NCBI GenBank assembly: GCA_947088865.1
Contig: CAMUHY010000006.1
Span: 83,649 to 147,648, forward strand
DNA length: 64,000 bases
Source of the DNA: an uncultured Eubacterium sp.
GTDB taxonomy: Bacteria > Bacillota > Clostridia > Lachnospirales > Lachnospiraceae
Direction: 5' to 3'
Part shown: piece after piece, positions 38,401-47,883 of the stretch
How the letters are laid out: every line of letters starts with the position of its first letter
Numbering within the stretch: position 1 is the first letter of the stretch
Notes under the pieces: generated by a model
The model's input: the letters and a program-made list of their open reading frames with translations, nothing else
What the model was told of the DNA's origin: nothing
Databases searched by the model: none
Translations under genes and position numbers: made by a program

Positions 38401-39598
38401 TATTTCCCCTTATATTGGCGGCGGTTATATAAATATTGGAGACAGTAAAAATTCTGTAATTATTAATCCATTAGGAATTGGTGAAACAGATAAGAATAAT
38501 TATGATATTTTTGCTGTTTATAATAATACGAATAAAATTGTTGGGATTAACACAAATGGCGAAGCTTGTTTTAATGGAGAAATTCATACGCAAAATGGCA
38601 TTATAGGTGATTGGAAAATCAATCAAAAAGCCTTATATAAAGATATTGATTCCTATCGTGTTTATATACAAGCACCTTCTGATAGAAATACATGGGTATT
38701 TTCAATACAAGAATTGCGTGCTGATAATAACTATTATGGAAAATGGTATGTTACTGCTTCTGGTAAAATGTATGCCAGCGATTTAGTATCACCAAATGTA
38801 AATATCACAGGCGGAACGATTGATATAAAAAGTGAAGCTTCTGAACCTTCTTCTATTCAGCTTGAAACATGGGTAGATAATTCACAAGATAAATATCAAA
38901 TGCAAATAAAAGGACATTTTGTTAAAGTTTCTGATTTAACAAATGAAGTGAACACTCGTATTCAAAGTACTGGCTTATATATTCATGACCCACAATCAGA
39001 CAAACACTTTACAGCAAATGCAAATGGCTTATATTTTACGAGTGAAACAACAGACAATGATACTAAATCCTATTGGACACCTTATGCCTGTAAATTAGAT
39101 GTTGATAATAGAGTTGATACGTATACAGGACTTACATATTTTGGCGCTAACCAATTTCAAGCATACAATCAAGATAATATTTTAAAAGCTTACCTCTCTC
39201 AAGAAAAATTAATTATCTTTACAACCTCAAATACAACTGCACATGAATTAAGAAATGATGGTTATTGCTACTTTGGCAGTACTCCTGTTATTGGTTCGGA
39301 TAAAAACATTAAAAATAGTATCACATATCTTGATACAAATAAAGCAGCTCATTTTATTTATTCATTAAATCCTGTTCAATTCAAATATAATGATGAACAA
39401 AATAACCAATATCATCATGGCTTAATTGCACAAGAGGTCAAAACATTATTAGAAACAGATTCTGCTTTATATGTTGAAAATATAGATACAAATGGCAATA
39501 AAACATGTGGTCTTCGATATGAAGAACTCATTGCCGATTTAATAGCAACGATTCAATCACAAAACGAACGAATAAAAAAATTGGAAAAACGGTTATAA
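35423..39598 (+). CDS. Tail-associated protein (Tal) with S74 chaperone end
   Basis: A 1391-residue baseplate protein. The N-terminal 380 residues resemble the Tal hub. It includes a zinc-ribbon-like insertion, Cys231-x2-Cys234 and Cys245-x2-Cys248. A helical region (about 520-760) follows, then a long fibre-like beta region (about 780-1320). The C-terminus has SDKNIKNSITYL and FKYNDEQNNQYHHGLIAQEV, the intramolecular chaperone (peptidase S74) domain that self-cleaves after trimerisation. The frame opens with TTG 35423 or GTG 35426; an ATG at 35450 is a reasonable alternative. The fusion of Tal and a fibre in one chain is notable. Confidence 0.8.
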   Translation: MVFKIDEKTMFIPKINIKNLIRLKNTKQPRTLHIILGNKAFQKYGEIDPIFHIQFHSQLNGADDLSFTVYKTVDGKPCRLWNQLVNFRLIWVKEYNEWFQIKVAIDDSEPITKKVITATSLCEAELSQRLLSIEINTQEDIERADYINPTVFYNPNETDCSLLHRVLKDKCKDYTIQYVDKTLYTVQRSFSADNVSVYDFLTGTVAAELGCLFLFDTNNRSIYIYDMKTTCLECGYHNEQDFKICPECGCSAVHFPYGKDTNILIDKSTIGSNINLEADTDSIKTCFYVTGGDDTINATLKNISPNGTNQILYFNEDIKSDMPKELVDCLNAYQNLSNHYEQEEIYNLSSLPINRYNQIITVLNKLYPSKKWAYLETSYTGFANLTNALYNALDLKMYLENSMMPTWELENTKASDQLALLTDLALSPVCVLDIDTVSKYTVNNAVLAMAKCIIDTSIYKIETFDYDYNLNAKQWTGKFRIQSYTNESDTAESPESIPITISDDSTDYIRQKIKRAIHRLDNNQIQDIYDIDNEDKFKEELNRYGKSSLTIFSEAIQTVLDILQEENCSSITSQFYNDLYKPYYEKKIYIDTELKEREEEIQTVETVFDSIQTILSTVHNTLNFHQYVGDDLWKLLLSYMREDNYTNENYISDGLSNAQIIQKCEELKEVAKKELRKSGNQQYSISETLTNLLLIKNEQGDCIFEPILDDFCLGNFIRTKIDGQIYKMRLIDINIDYDNLDTLSVTFSDITKGTNCLSDRLSHTIAQVSSMSTSYSTVKKQAEQGQQANYSIDKLRTDGLNSAQFNVFNTHSTIEMDEHGLLSRGYDDVNNFYSDEQLRINNSNIIMTKDNWRTTILAIGKQTYTLNNQTYTIYGVNADTVLAGQIISGDIYSSNFTTNEKGDLTEGIHIDLTKGRLDSVGIYMDFKNGSFSFADGKIVYKNNHLTFSNVTINWEHTNSPSISDIDNLDSNLTILNSVKEALHFTTTIDENSIISPYIGGGYINIGDSKNSVIINPLGIGETDKNNYDIFAVYNNTNKIVGINTNGEACFNGEIHTQNGIIGDWKINQKALYKDIDSYRVYIQAPSDRNTWVFSIQELRADNNYYGKWYVTASGKMYASDLVSPNVNITGGTIDIKSEASEPSSIQLETWVDNSQDKYQMQIKGHFVKVSDLTNEVNTRIQSTGLYIHDPQSDKHFTANANGLYFTSETTDNDTKSYWTPYACKLDVDNRVDTYTGLTYFGANQFQAYNQDNILKAYLSQEKLIIFTTSNTTAHELRNDGYCYFGSTPVIGSDKNIKNSITYLDTNKAAHFIYSLNPVQFKYNDEQNNQYHHGLIAQEVKTLLETDSALYVENIDTNGNKTCGLRYEELIADLIATIQSQNERIKKLEKRL

Positions 39599-39619
39599 AC
39601 TTTCTTTTTATAACCGTTT
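39587..39619 (+). terminator. Terminator/attenuator after Tal
   Basis: AAACGGTTATAAA and TTTATAACCGTTT form a perfect 13-bp stem around a 7-base loop, followed by ATTTATTTT. The stop codon of the Tal gene lies in the stem. It would reduce transcription into the fibre genes. Confidence 0.78.
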
Positions 39620-39655
39620 ATTTATTTTGTATAAAAGAAAGTGGTGGAAAAATAA

Positions 39656-42600
39656 ATGAATACAAATTTACAAACAACAACAAATAAACTGGTGTTAGAT
39701 TTTCACCAAAGAAACTGCCAAACAGTCTTGGCAAAAGAATATGATAAAGGCAGCCGCTTTATTCCTATTCAATGCACAGAATATGGTGAACCTTTTACAC
39801 TGGACTCATCAATTGAAATACAAGTAAAAGTATTAACTCCTGATAACAGAGCTTTATTAGAACACAGCGCTGTTATACAAGACGATGGTTCTATCTTATT
39901 AGAATTGACAGAAAATATGCTTTATTATCCCGGAAAAGCTACTGTTGAATTAATCTTCTACGATTTTGAACATAAAAAAAGACTTTCTCCAATGAAATTT
40001 GATTTATTAATCGATTCAAGCGCTTATCCTGATGACAGAGTTATCTCTTCAAATGAATTTAATGCTTTAACGGACTTACTTGAAAAAGCAACGGCAGACT
40101 ATACTTATGTTATCACTGCGGCAAGAGAAAGTGCCGATGCTGCTAAGATAAGCGAAGACAATGCTGCTTCTTCTGCTGATATGGCTAGTACCAAAGCAAA
40201 CGAAGCAAGTTTAAGCGCTTTAAATGCTCAAGAATCTGCTGATAGTGCTGAATATAGTGCAAGTTGTGCTTACCATTCTGAAACAATTTCTGAAGCTAAT
40301 GCCACTTCCGCCCTAAATTCCGCAAAAGAGGCACAAAGCTGGGCGCATGGAAATACTGGAATTAGAGAAGATGAAAATATAAACAATTCTAAGTATTGGA
40401 GTGAACAATCAAAAGAATATGCGGATAGCTGGAAAGGTTCACTGCTTCCACAAGGAACGATTGCCTTTTCACAAATTCCGACCAATGGAAATATTGCAGG
40501 ACATATGTACAACATCAATGAAGCCTTTGTGACGGATTCCAGATTTAAAGATGGTTCAGGTTATTCTTACCCTGCTGGTACTAATATTTATTGGACACAT
40601 GATGACAAATGGGACTGTTTATCAGGAACGCTTACTATGACATTAACACAGGCAGAATATGATAATCTTTCCAATGCGGAAAAAATAAATGGAACGATTT
40701 ATTATATAAATGATGCTGACAATTCAATTGGCAATGCAAATGAAAATGTTGCTGGATTGATGTCGCCTGAAGATAAAGAAAAATTGGATAATATAGAGGC
40801 TGGTGCGCAGGTAAATGCACAGGCTGATTGGAATATAACCGATAATAATTCAGATGCTTATATTAAAAATAAGCCACAGGCAATGAAAAATCCTACTAGT
40901 TTAAATATATCATTAAATGGGATTTCTCAAGGTACTTACGATGGAAGTTCTCAAAAAAATGTAAATATTACGGCTGAAAATATTGGCGCAGATTTAAGCG
41001 GAACAGCACAAACAAAGGTGTCTGAACATAATAGTTCAGAAGAGGCTCATGCAGATATAAGAAATCTAATTACTACATTGACTAGTACTGTTACAGGAAA
41101 AGCAAATAAATCTGGCGATGAGTTTACAGGAGATGTCACATTTGATAATTATGTTAAAATAAAAGCATGGCCAGGTTATGGAACTGGAAGTGCCAATATG
41201 TGGTTTAATGCCAACACGAAAACAATAGATTTTGAAGGTGATGTTAAAAATATAGACTTGAATGCTACATCGGCTACAAATGCAGATACACTGGATGAAA
41301 AACACGCTTCCGATTTTATAAGTAAAGAGGGCAAAGATAATATTGTGAAAGAACGATTTACTGTGCTTTCAGGTACAACTGTATCCGGTTCTGGAACAGG
41401 TGATACGAGCCAAACAGGTTATCTTAGAATTGCTACATTAACAATAAGGTCAACATATATTGATACTCCTATTGTATTTGAGATTGCTGCACGAGGATGG
41501 AATTATACGACAACGCTCTATATAAAGTTTAAATCCGTTGGAAATAATGACCCTGATTTAGCTTCATTTTTAGTAGATAGAAAAACACAAGATAAAATTT
41601 ATTTACATAAAAGGAATCAATCCATTTGGGATTTATATGTTTATAAATCAACAGGACATGGATATTCAACGACCTATTCTCTACGTTCATCATTATTAGG
41701 AATAACACAAGGAGCCATAGGAATAGAACATCCAAAAGATGTATTACTATCTACGTTGCCTGATGGTGTTATTGAACCAGATATTATTATATTAGAAAAA
41801 GCAAAAGACACTGATACAATAGACGGAAAACATGCCAGTGATTTTGTGAATAAACATGGAGATAACATGATAGGCGATCTAATAGTTCCTGTTGACAGAG
41901 CAAATGCAAATATGTCTGTACCTTGTGCTGGTCGAATTGATACAACGAATAGTGTAGCTAACTTTAGTGCTTATAAAACATTCTTAGGAAGTTATTTTGA
42001 TGGAAATGGATATAATCACATAATAAGCATAAGACATGCAAATGGAAATGGTGATGGACAAAAATATGGAATGTATTTAAGAACTCCATTTTCAAAAACA
42101 GGAGATTTATTGTGGGGGCAGCAAAATACAGATTGGGTTGCAGAAAGAACGATATTAGATAGCAAGAATTGTTATAAATATTGTGCAAGTGCTTCATGGG
42201 CAAATGACATTCAAGATTGTTTTTGTGATGGTGCAGCTATAACAGCTATGAAATTAGGTGATTATGAAAGTGATGACAGCATAAATTTTGTTGGTTTAAA
42301 TGTAGGCTCAAATTATCGACCTGTATATTTTTCAAATGGACTTCCTGTTGTATGTGACGAAATAGTAAGCATATATTCTTCTGATTATTATAATATAACA
42401 AGAGAATTTGGTTATGCAATAACTATACCCACATCACAAAATTCATATTATATAAAATTTGCCAGTGGAATTTTAATTGTGGCAGTTAATTTGACTTTAG
42501 GCAATGCTCGTTATGAATATGAATGTGTATTTCCTATCAGTTTCATTAATTCTAAATATGTAGCATTATTAACTGAAAACGTTGGTAATAAACCAGAAGC

Positions 42601-42757
42601 AGTGAATTATAAAAATGCAACTATAACTAGAACATATAGAAATTATTGTGTTATAAAACACGACGGAGGCGACACAGAAAGCTTTGATTTTTTTGGAACA
42701 GAATACAATGAAACATGTGATTATGCCTCTGTAATATGTATAGGAAGGTGGAAATAA
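39656..42757 (+). CDS. Baseplate upper protein (BppU-type) / fibre
   Basis: A 1033-residue protein. The N-terminal domain (about 1-140, KLVLDFHQRN, GEPFTLDSSIEIQVKVLTPDN) is a BppU N-terminal domain used in siphophage baseplates to attach receptor-binding proteins. An Ala/Ser-rich coiled region (about 155-240) follows, then a GNIAGHMYNINEAF module (about 270-360) and fibre repeats with TLDEKHASDF and TIDGKHASDF. The last 250 residues are probably the receptor-binding head. AAGTGGTGG precedes the ATG; the stop overlaps the next start (TAATG). It is probably the main host-recognition protein. Confidence 0.82.
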   Translation: MNTNLQTTTNKLVLDFHQRNCQTVLAKEYDKGSRFIPIQCTEYGEPFTLDSSIEIQVKVLTPDNRALLEHSAVIQDDGSILLELTENMLYYPGKATVELIFYDFEHKKRLSPMKFDLLIDSSAYPDDRVISSNEFNALTDLLEKATADYTYVITAARESADAAKISEDNAASSADMASTKANEASLSALNAQESADSAEYSASCAYHSETISEANATSALNSAKEAQSWAHGNTGIREDENINNSKYWSEQSKEYADSWKGSLLPQGTIAFSQIPTNGNIAGHMYNINEAFVTDSRFKDGSGYSYPAGTNIYWTHDDKWDCLSGTLTMTLTQAEYDNLSNAEKINGTIYYINDADNSIGNANENVAGLMSPEDKEKLDNIEAGAQVNAQADWNITDNNSDAYIKNKPQAMKNPTSLNISLNGISQGTYDGSSQKNVNITAENIGADLSGTAQTKVSEHNSSEEAHADIRNLITTLTSTVTGKANKSGDEFTGDVTFDNYVKIKAWPGYGTGSANMWFNANTKTIDFEGDVKNIDLNATSATNADTLDEKHASDFISKEGKDNIVKERFTVLSGTTVSGSGTGDTSQTGYLRIATLTIRSTYIDTPIVFEIAARGWNYTTTLYIKFKSVGNNDPDLASFLVDRKTQDKIYLHKRNQSIWDLYVYKSTGHGYSTTYSLRSSLLGITQGAIGIEHPKDVLLSTLPDGVIEPDIIILEKAKDTDTIDGKHASDFVNKHGDNMIGDLIVPVDRANANMSVPCAGRIDTTNSVANFSAYKTFLGSYFDGNGYNHIISIRHANGNGDGQKYGMYLRTPFSKTGDLLWGQQNTDWVAERTILDSKNCYKYCASASWANDIQDCFCDGAAITAMKLGDYESDDSINFVGLNVGSNYRPVYFSNGLPVVCDEIVSIYSSDYYNITREFGYAITIPTSQNSYYIKFASGILIVAVNLTLGNARYEYECVFPISFINSKYVALLTENVGNKPEAVNYKNATITRTYRNYCVIKHDGGDTESFDFFGTEYNETCDYASVICIGRWK

Positions 42758-43419
42758 TGGAAGATTTTAAAATGTATATCACATATGATAAAAAAGGGAA
42801 TTTTCAAGGTTTTTATGATGATGAAGAACTTATAATTAAAAATTTCCCTGATTTTTATTACAATCTTATTACAAAAAAAGTATACGATACCATATTAACA
42901 TATGGAAATAAAATCTATATTCATTTTGATAAAATAAATAAAAATACAATAATTAACTCAATGGATTATATAACATTGATTAAACCTTCATTTAATCTAA
43001 ATAAAAAAAAGCAAATGCTTATTCATTCTATAAAACAAGAATGTAAAAAATATATTATTGGAGGAAAAATAATTGAAATTCCATCAGATAAAGAAATTAA
43101 ACAATTTACTTATAAAATTGAAGACCAAATCAATTTAAGAAATATTTTAGATAACTATCGTAACAATGAAACAATATATTATCACGCTTCTGGAGAATTT
43201 GATACATTATATAGTTATGAAGATATTTTACAAATATATAAAGAATTGGAAAATAATAAAAATTATAATCTAATTTATACAGACTGCTTATGCCAATGGA
43301 TTGATAAAAATTATACTGAAGAATTGTATCAAAATAAAGAATATATTATCACCTATGGTTTTGCAACAGAAGAACTAATAGAGGAGGTTGAACAAAAATA
43401 TGCCAAGCAATTATTATAA
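42757..43419 (+). CDS. Phage fibre accessory protein (DUF4376-like)
   Basis: A 220-residue protein. The N-terminal part MYITYDKKGNFQGFYDDE is typical of small tail fibre proteins; the C-terminal FTYKIEDQINLRNILDNYRNNETIYYHASGEFDTLYSYEDILQIYKEL resembles DUF4376, a domain common after fibre genes. The start at 42757 overlaps the BppU stop and is preceded by AGGAAGGTGG. It probably assists fibre assembly. It overlaps the glycosyltransferase start by 20 bases. Confidence 0.65.
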   Translation: MEDFKMYITYDKKGNFQGFYDDEELIIKNFPDFYYNLITKKVYDTILTYGNKIYIHFDKINKNTIINSMDYITLIKPSFNLNKKKQMLIHSIKQECKKYIIGGKIIEIPSDKEIKQFTYKIEDQINLRNILDNYRNNETIYYHASGEFDTLYSYEDILQIYKELENNKNYNLIYTDCLCQWIDKNYTEELYQNKEYIITYGFATEELIEEVEQKYAKQLL

Positions 43420-44113
43420 TCAAGAAAAACAACCGTTATATATTTTACATTTTCCAGGTGATGGATTAATTGGACATGAAAACATAATAGAGGAAAATTT
43501 AGATAGGTCATTTCAAATTTCAGATGAAATTTCCATTATTTCTATTATGAATAAAGAATGCTATAACGAATCTTTTTTAGCAAAACAATGCGAGAAGAAT
43601 CATATAAAAATTCATAATACAGCATTATATGAAAGCGATTGGACAAACACTATAAAAATTGAGCATATTCTCCAATGCCTTTTTAAAATAGACACACCAT
43701 ATGTGTTAATTTTAGATGGAAGAGATACTATTATCATTCATGATTTAGATACAGAGTTTCTTTCTAAATACAAAAGTTTTAAAACGCCTATCATTTATAA
43801 TGGAACACCAGTAGCATATCCAAAAAAGGCTATTGAGCCTATCCAAGAAATTATAAAAATAAAAGGAAAACAAAAATTTTTAAATGCAGGAGTATGTATT
43901 GGTGAAAAAAATGCCCTAATCAATTTTTATGAAAAAGCAGTAAAAATAAAAGACAATTTATGTGATAATAATTCTGAACAACTTATTATAAGAATGTGTA
44001 GACAACAAAATATGTTATTAGCAGGAATAGACCACAATAATAAGCTTTTTAGAATTATACATCACTATGATACAAAAATACAATCTTATGGGAAGGATTA
44101 TATACTTCAATGA
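43400..44113 (+). CDS. Glycosyltransferase-like protein
   Basis: A 237-residue protein. The segment YVLILDGRDTIIIHDLD (about 108-124) is a DxD-like nucleotide-sugar-binding site in a GT-A fold, and the pattern FLNAGVCIGEKNALINFYE matches the PLOD/procollagen-galactosyltransferase group, where LNAG follows the acceptor loop. It would transfer a sugar to a protein or glycan. The start ATG 43400 follows GAGGAGG. It lies between fibre genes and directly before a UDP-sugar dehydrogenase-like gene, so it may decorate the fibre or host surface. The substrate is unknown. Confidence 0.7.
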   Translation: MPSNYYNQEKQPLYILHFPGDGLIGHENIIEENLDRSFQISDEISIISIMNKECYNESFLAKQCEKNHIKIHNTALYESDWTNTIKIEHILQCLFKIDTPYVLILDGRDTIIIHDLDTEFLSKYKSFKTPIIYNGTPVAYPKKAIEPIQEIIKIKGKQKFLNAGVCIGEKNALINFYEKAVKIKDNLCDNNSEQLIIRMCRQQNMLLAGIDHNNKLFRIIHHYDTKIQSYGKDYILQ

Positions 44114-44889
44114 AAATTTTAATAGCAGGATATGGAAATATAGGAAAACATATACATAAAGAATTTGAAAAAATTGAGGAGATTTACATTTATGACCGAT
44201 ATAAAAACCCACAAGAAAAGTTATTGTTAGAATCATATCATTATGCTTTTATATGTGTGCCAACAGAACCAAATTCAAACGGTTCCTGTGACATTAATGA
44301 AGTAAAATGGATTATACAACATATCAAAGCTGATACTATTATTATAAAATCAGCCGTTCCCGTTGGTACTTGCGAAGCACTAAATAAGGATAATATAGTT
44401 TTATCCCCAGAGTATTATGGAACAACACAACACAGCTTAGAATCTCCACATTTTGTTATACTAGGCGGTAAAAAAAAACACACAATAAGAGTACAACAAT
44501 TATATAGTACTATAAAAAATGGATATTTTAAATATATCCACACAAATTGGCGTACTGCTGAACTTGCTAAATATATGGAAAATTGTTTCATAGCAGTTAA
44601 AGTTACATTTTGCAATGAATTTGCAAAAATTGCAGAACACTATGGAATTTATTTTGAAGATTTAAGGGAATGTTTTATAGCAGATGAACGTGTATCACCA
44701 TCACATACATATGTATATAAGGATAAACCATACTATGATTCTCATTGTTTAAATAAAGATATTCCAGCATTAATCAAAATGTGTGAAAAAGATAATATTT
44801 CAATTCCATTAATGTGTGTCATTTATGATATTAATAAAAAAATGAAATCAAAAAACTTAATAGAAAATAATCTTAATTTTAAAAAATAG
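44110..44889 (+). CDS. UDP-sugar dehydrogenase-like protein
   Basis: A 259-residue, shortened relative of UDP-glucose/GDP-mannose dehydrogenases (normally about 400 residues). It has an N-terminal Rossmann motif ILIAGYGNIGK, the family's VPTEP segment, KSAVPVGT and the middle-domain ENCFIAVKVTFCNEFAKIAEHYGI; the catalytic-cysteine segment survives as SHCLNKDIPAL. The C-terminal UDP-binding domain is largely missing. It would oxidise a nucleotide sugar to a uronate if active. It overlaps the glycosyltransferase by 4 bases, so the two act together or move as a cassette. Confidence 0.78.
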   Translation: MKILIAGYGNIGKHIHKEFEKIEEIYIYDRYKNPQEKLLLESYHYAFICVPTEPNSNGSCDINEVKWIIQHIKADTIIIKSAVPVGTCEALNKDNIVLSPEYYGTTQHSLESPHFVILGGKKKHTIRVQQLYSTIKNGYFKYIHTNWRTAELAKYMENCFIAVKVTFCNEFAKIAEHYGIYFEDLRECFIADERVSPSHTYVYKDKPYYDSHCLNKDIPALIKMCEKDNISIPLMCVIYDINKKMKSKNLIENNLNFKK

Positions 44890-44904
44890 TAGGAGAATAT
44901 ATAT

Positions 44905-46143
44905 ATGGGAAAAATTATACTAAATAATGTGGATTATAGCGCACCTGTCACCAGCGGAGTATCTGGAGTAAAAGGAAATGCAGAAAATAACTATCGAACA
45001 GGAAATGTCAATCTCACTCCTGAAAATATAGGTGCACTCTCTTTAAATGGTGGTACAATGAATAATGATACAACTATATTTATGAATGGTACAGATACCA
45101 TGATTGATATCACGGCGGCAAATTCAAATACTCAAATAAGCTATAATATTATATCTATTTCTGGTAAAAATTCAAATCAAGAATCTGTCAGAACATCTAT
45201 ATATTCTGATAAAATAGTTGCAAATAAAATCACCCCTATTACAAGTCATGATATAGAAAATGTTACTATTTGTTATGATACAATAAATCTGTTAAATGAA
45301 CAACCTAGTATAACAAAATCAAATACCAATATTCAACCTCACATTATCACTATACAATACGATGATATTGAATCAAGATATTATAAAAAAACTACTATTG
45401 GCAATTATTATGCTACTTTTCAAAATCAGCAGGAAGATGATAATATATTTGACCAAATAACAATTTCATCCAAATTAAATAATGGCTGTGGAATTGAAGC
45501 ATATGATAAAATTGATAACAAAAAATGTAGTGTACGTTTTTGCTATGGAAATATTTTTTGTGAACCATATGATAAATTAGACATATCACTTACTGAAAAT
45601 ACAGATATAGCAAGGTCATATATATTTGATAAAACAGGATTATGGTCAATTTCAGATAACGTAGATTTAGGAAAAAGTAGTTTTCATTGGAGAAATATCT
45701 ACGCCACCAATGGCACTATCCAAACTTCAGACCGAACAAAAAAGATGAATATAAACAGTCTTAAAACACAAAAAGCCCAATCATTTATTAACGGCTTAAA
45801 TCCTGTATCTTACAAAATGATTGATGGTACATCAGGACGAACACATTACGGATTCATTGCGCAAGATATTGAAGAATTGATGAACACTTTAAATATGGAT
45901 AGTAAAGATTTTGCAGGCTTTATCAAATCACCAAAGAAAGTTGTAAAATATGAAGATGAAAATGGAAAGAAATTAAAGCAGCCAATTGAAGAAATAATAG
46001 AAGGTGAATATGATTATTCTCTTCGCTATGATGAGTTTATTGCCCCATTAATAAAAGTGGTTCAAGAACAACAAAAAGCTATTGAAAACCAACAACAACA
46101 AATTACACAATTAAAAAATGCCCTTGAGAACGCTAATCTATAA
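44905..46143 (+). CDS. Tail fibre protein with S74 chaperone domain
   Basis: A 412-residue fibre. The N-terminus has a VDYSAPVTSGVSGVKG attachment segment and a GNVNLTPENIGALSLNGG motif common in tail fibres. The C-terminal half ends with SDRTKKMNINSL, FINGLNPVSYKM and HYGFIAQDIEELM, the S74 intramolecular chaperone, followed by a coiled coil (QQKAIENQQQQITQLKNALENA). It is probably a second receptor-binding fibre. GTAGGAG is the ribosome binding site. A strong terminator lies 55 bases downstream. Confidence 0.82.
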   Translation: MGKIILNNVDYSAPVTSGVSGVKGNAENNYRTGNVNLTPENIGALSLNGGTMNNDTTIFMNGTDTMIDITAANSNTQISYNIISISGKNSNQESVRTSIYSDKIVANKITPITSHDIENVTICYDTINLLNEQPSITKSNTNIQPHIITIQYDDIESRYYKKTTIGNYYATFQNQQEDDNIFDQITISSKLNNGCGIEAYDKIDNKKCSVRFCYGNIFCEPYDKLDISLTENTDIARSYIFDKTGLWSISDNVDLGKSSFHWRNIYATNGTIQTSDRTKKMNINSLKTQKAQSFINGLNPVSYKMIDGTSGRTHYGFIAQDIEELMNTLNMDSKDFAGFIKSPKKVVKYEDENGKKLKQPIEEIIEGEYDYSLRYDEFIAPLIKVVQEQQKAIENQQQQITQLKNALENANL

Positions 46144-46195
46144 ATGTTTTTAAGGACACTATCCTATAAAACAAACAACTCTATATAAATCCATT

Positions 46196-46226
46196 AAAAG
46201 ATGAGACCTGTTCTCATCTTTTTTTA
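46196..46226 (+). terminator. Rho-independent terminator
   Basis: AAAAGATGAGA and TCTCATCTTTT form an 11-bp stem with a 5-base loop and a run of T residues. It separates the fibre genes from the lysis genes. Confidence 0.9.
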
Positions 46227-46273
46227 TACAACAAAATGAATAATTTTAAAAAATACGAAAGGAGAAATATATT

Positions 46274-47719
46274 ATGAGTAATAGCAATTTAGTTAATGTA
46301 ACCATTAAATCACCAAACTGTAATTCTCCAAGAAACAATACCATTCAAAAAATCACCATACATCATATGGCTGGTATATTATCCGCACAGCGATGCGGTG
46401 AACTTTTTGCTGACCCTAACAGACAAGGTTCATCCAATTATGGCATTGACAGTGATGGAACTGTCGGTTTATATGTTGATGAATGCAATCGAGCTTGGAC
46501 TTCTAGCAGCCCTTCTAACGACCATCAAGCTGTTACAATTGAAGTGTCTAATGATGAATATGGCGGACAATGGCATATATCTGACAAAGCTTTTGATAAA
46601 CTCATTGATTTATGTGTTGATATTTGTCAAAGAAATCATATTCCAGAACTTACATGGACAGGCGATGCCAATGGTTCGCTTACATGTCACTACTTCTTTA
46701 CTAACACCAGTTGTCCAGGCGATTACCTAAAAAGTAAAATGCCACAAATAGCCAATATGGTTAATGCAAAACTTCAAGGCACTTATGATGATTCCAAAAA
46801 TTATACTGAAAACAGCGCCAATCAAACAACTTCAACAGCAAAAAATCAATATGGTTTTCAATATCAAGTTTACACTAACCATACTTGGCTTCCCAATGTT
46901 TGGAATACACAAGATTATGCTGGTTTGCCAAACAGTCCAATAGAATGTGTCTATGTGTCTTCATCTGAAGAACACGTTTACTGTCAAGTTCATACACTGG
47001 GTGGCACATGGCTGCCTTATGTATGTGACCGAGATGACTATGCTGGTATTTATGGACAAATGATTGATGGTATCCGAATTAAAACGGATAGAAATGACAA
47101 AGATGTCCTCTACCGCGTTTCTTGCTGTGGTGAAGATTATCTTTCTTGGGTAAGAGAAGATACCGATTATGCAGGCATTTATGGCAAACCTATCGACCGA
47201 CTGCAAATTAAATATGTAAGTCATGAAGAGTCATTCAATGATTGTATCGAAAAACCACAAGAATCTTACACAAATCCAGAATCTACTACAACAACTGATT
47301 CACTAAATATAACTTATAAAGTATTTGCAAATAAATGGCTACCAGAAGTTTGTGGATTTAACACAGAAGATGAAAACAATGGTTATGCTGGTATTAAAAA
47401 TACACCTATCACTGCTGTTATGGTTGCAGATAACATCCATATTAAAGTTCATTTAAAAAATGAACAAAGATGGCTTCCCGATGTGACAGGTTATGATGAA
47501 AACGATAGTAATAACGGTTATGCAGGCATTATTGGAAAAGAAATAGATGCCGTTCAAATTTGGTCTGACAATAGGGATATTTTATATCAAGTATCTACCA
47601 TTGAACATGGCTGGTATAATGAAGTTTACGGAAATCATCACAATGATAAGGACAAAGAACAAGGATTTGCTGGTTTATTTGGAGAAACCATTGACCGAAT
47701 CCTTTGTCGTTATCTTTAA
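46274..47719 (+). CDS. N-acetylmuramoyl-L-alanine amidase (endolysin)
   Basis: A 481-residue endolysin. The N-terminal amidase_2 domain (about 1-165) has the zinc ligands His in TIHHMAG, His in LTCHYFF and Cys in NTSCPGDYL, and cleaves the amide between MurNAc and the stem peptide. The C-terminus has five repeats with W-LP-V...YAG and IxIK patterns (about 190-480), for example TWLPNVWNTQDYAG and RWLPDVTGYDENDSNNGYAG. They resemble clostridial hydrophobic (W-rich) cell-wall-binding repeats. GGAG precedes the start. Together with the holin-like genes it forms a lysis module. Confidence 0.9.
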   Translation: MSNSNLVNVTIKSPNCNSPRNNTIQKITIHHMAGILSAQRCGELFADPNRQGSSNYGIDSDGTVGLYVDECNRAWTSSSPSNDHQAVTIEVSNDEYGGQWHISDKAFDKLIDLCVDICQRNHIPELTWTGDANGSLTCHYFFTNTSCPGDYLKSKMPQIANMVNAKLQGTYDDSKNYTENSANQTTSTAKNQYGFQYQVYTNHTWLPNVWNTQDYAGLPNSPIECVYVSSSEEHVYCQVHTLGGTWLPYVCDRDDYAGIYGQMIDGIRIKTDRNDKDVLYRVSCCGEDYLSWVREDTDYAGIYGKPIDRLQIKYVSHEESFNDCIEKPQESYTNPESTTTTDSLNITYKVFANKWLPEVCGFNTEDENNGYAGIKNTPITAVMVADNIHIKVHLKNEQRWLPDVTGYDENDSNNGYAGIIGKEIDAVQIWSDNRDILYQVSTIEHGWYNEVYGNHHNDKDKEQGFAGLFGETIDRILCRYL

Positions 47720-47762
47720 CAATAAAATTTTATATTGAAAATTTATAATATATGAATAAACA

Positions 47763-47860
47763 AGGGCTGTTGTAAAAAGATTTTTTAGTATCAAACGTAG
47801 TTATCATTACTCAGTCAATTACTATATTTCGTATGAAATTTCTATTTTACAACAGTCCCA
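47763..47860. repeat. Approx. 98-bp palindromic element (MITE-like), copy 2
   Basis: Ends AGGGCTGTTGTAAAAA and TTTTACAACAGTCCC match those of the element at 8303-8400. The interior differs in sequence but is also self-complementary. It lies between the endolysin and a small membrane-protein gene inside the phage-like locus. Confidence 0.65.
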
Positions 47861-47883
47861 TTTTATGAAAAGGATTTTTAACA

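Noticed and set aside
46274-47719. Chromosomal autolysin instead of endolysin
   Set aside because: The absence of a signal peptide and its position before holin genes favour an endolysin, although the wall-binding repeats would also fit an autolysin.
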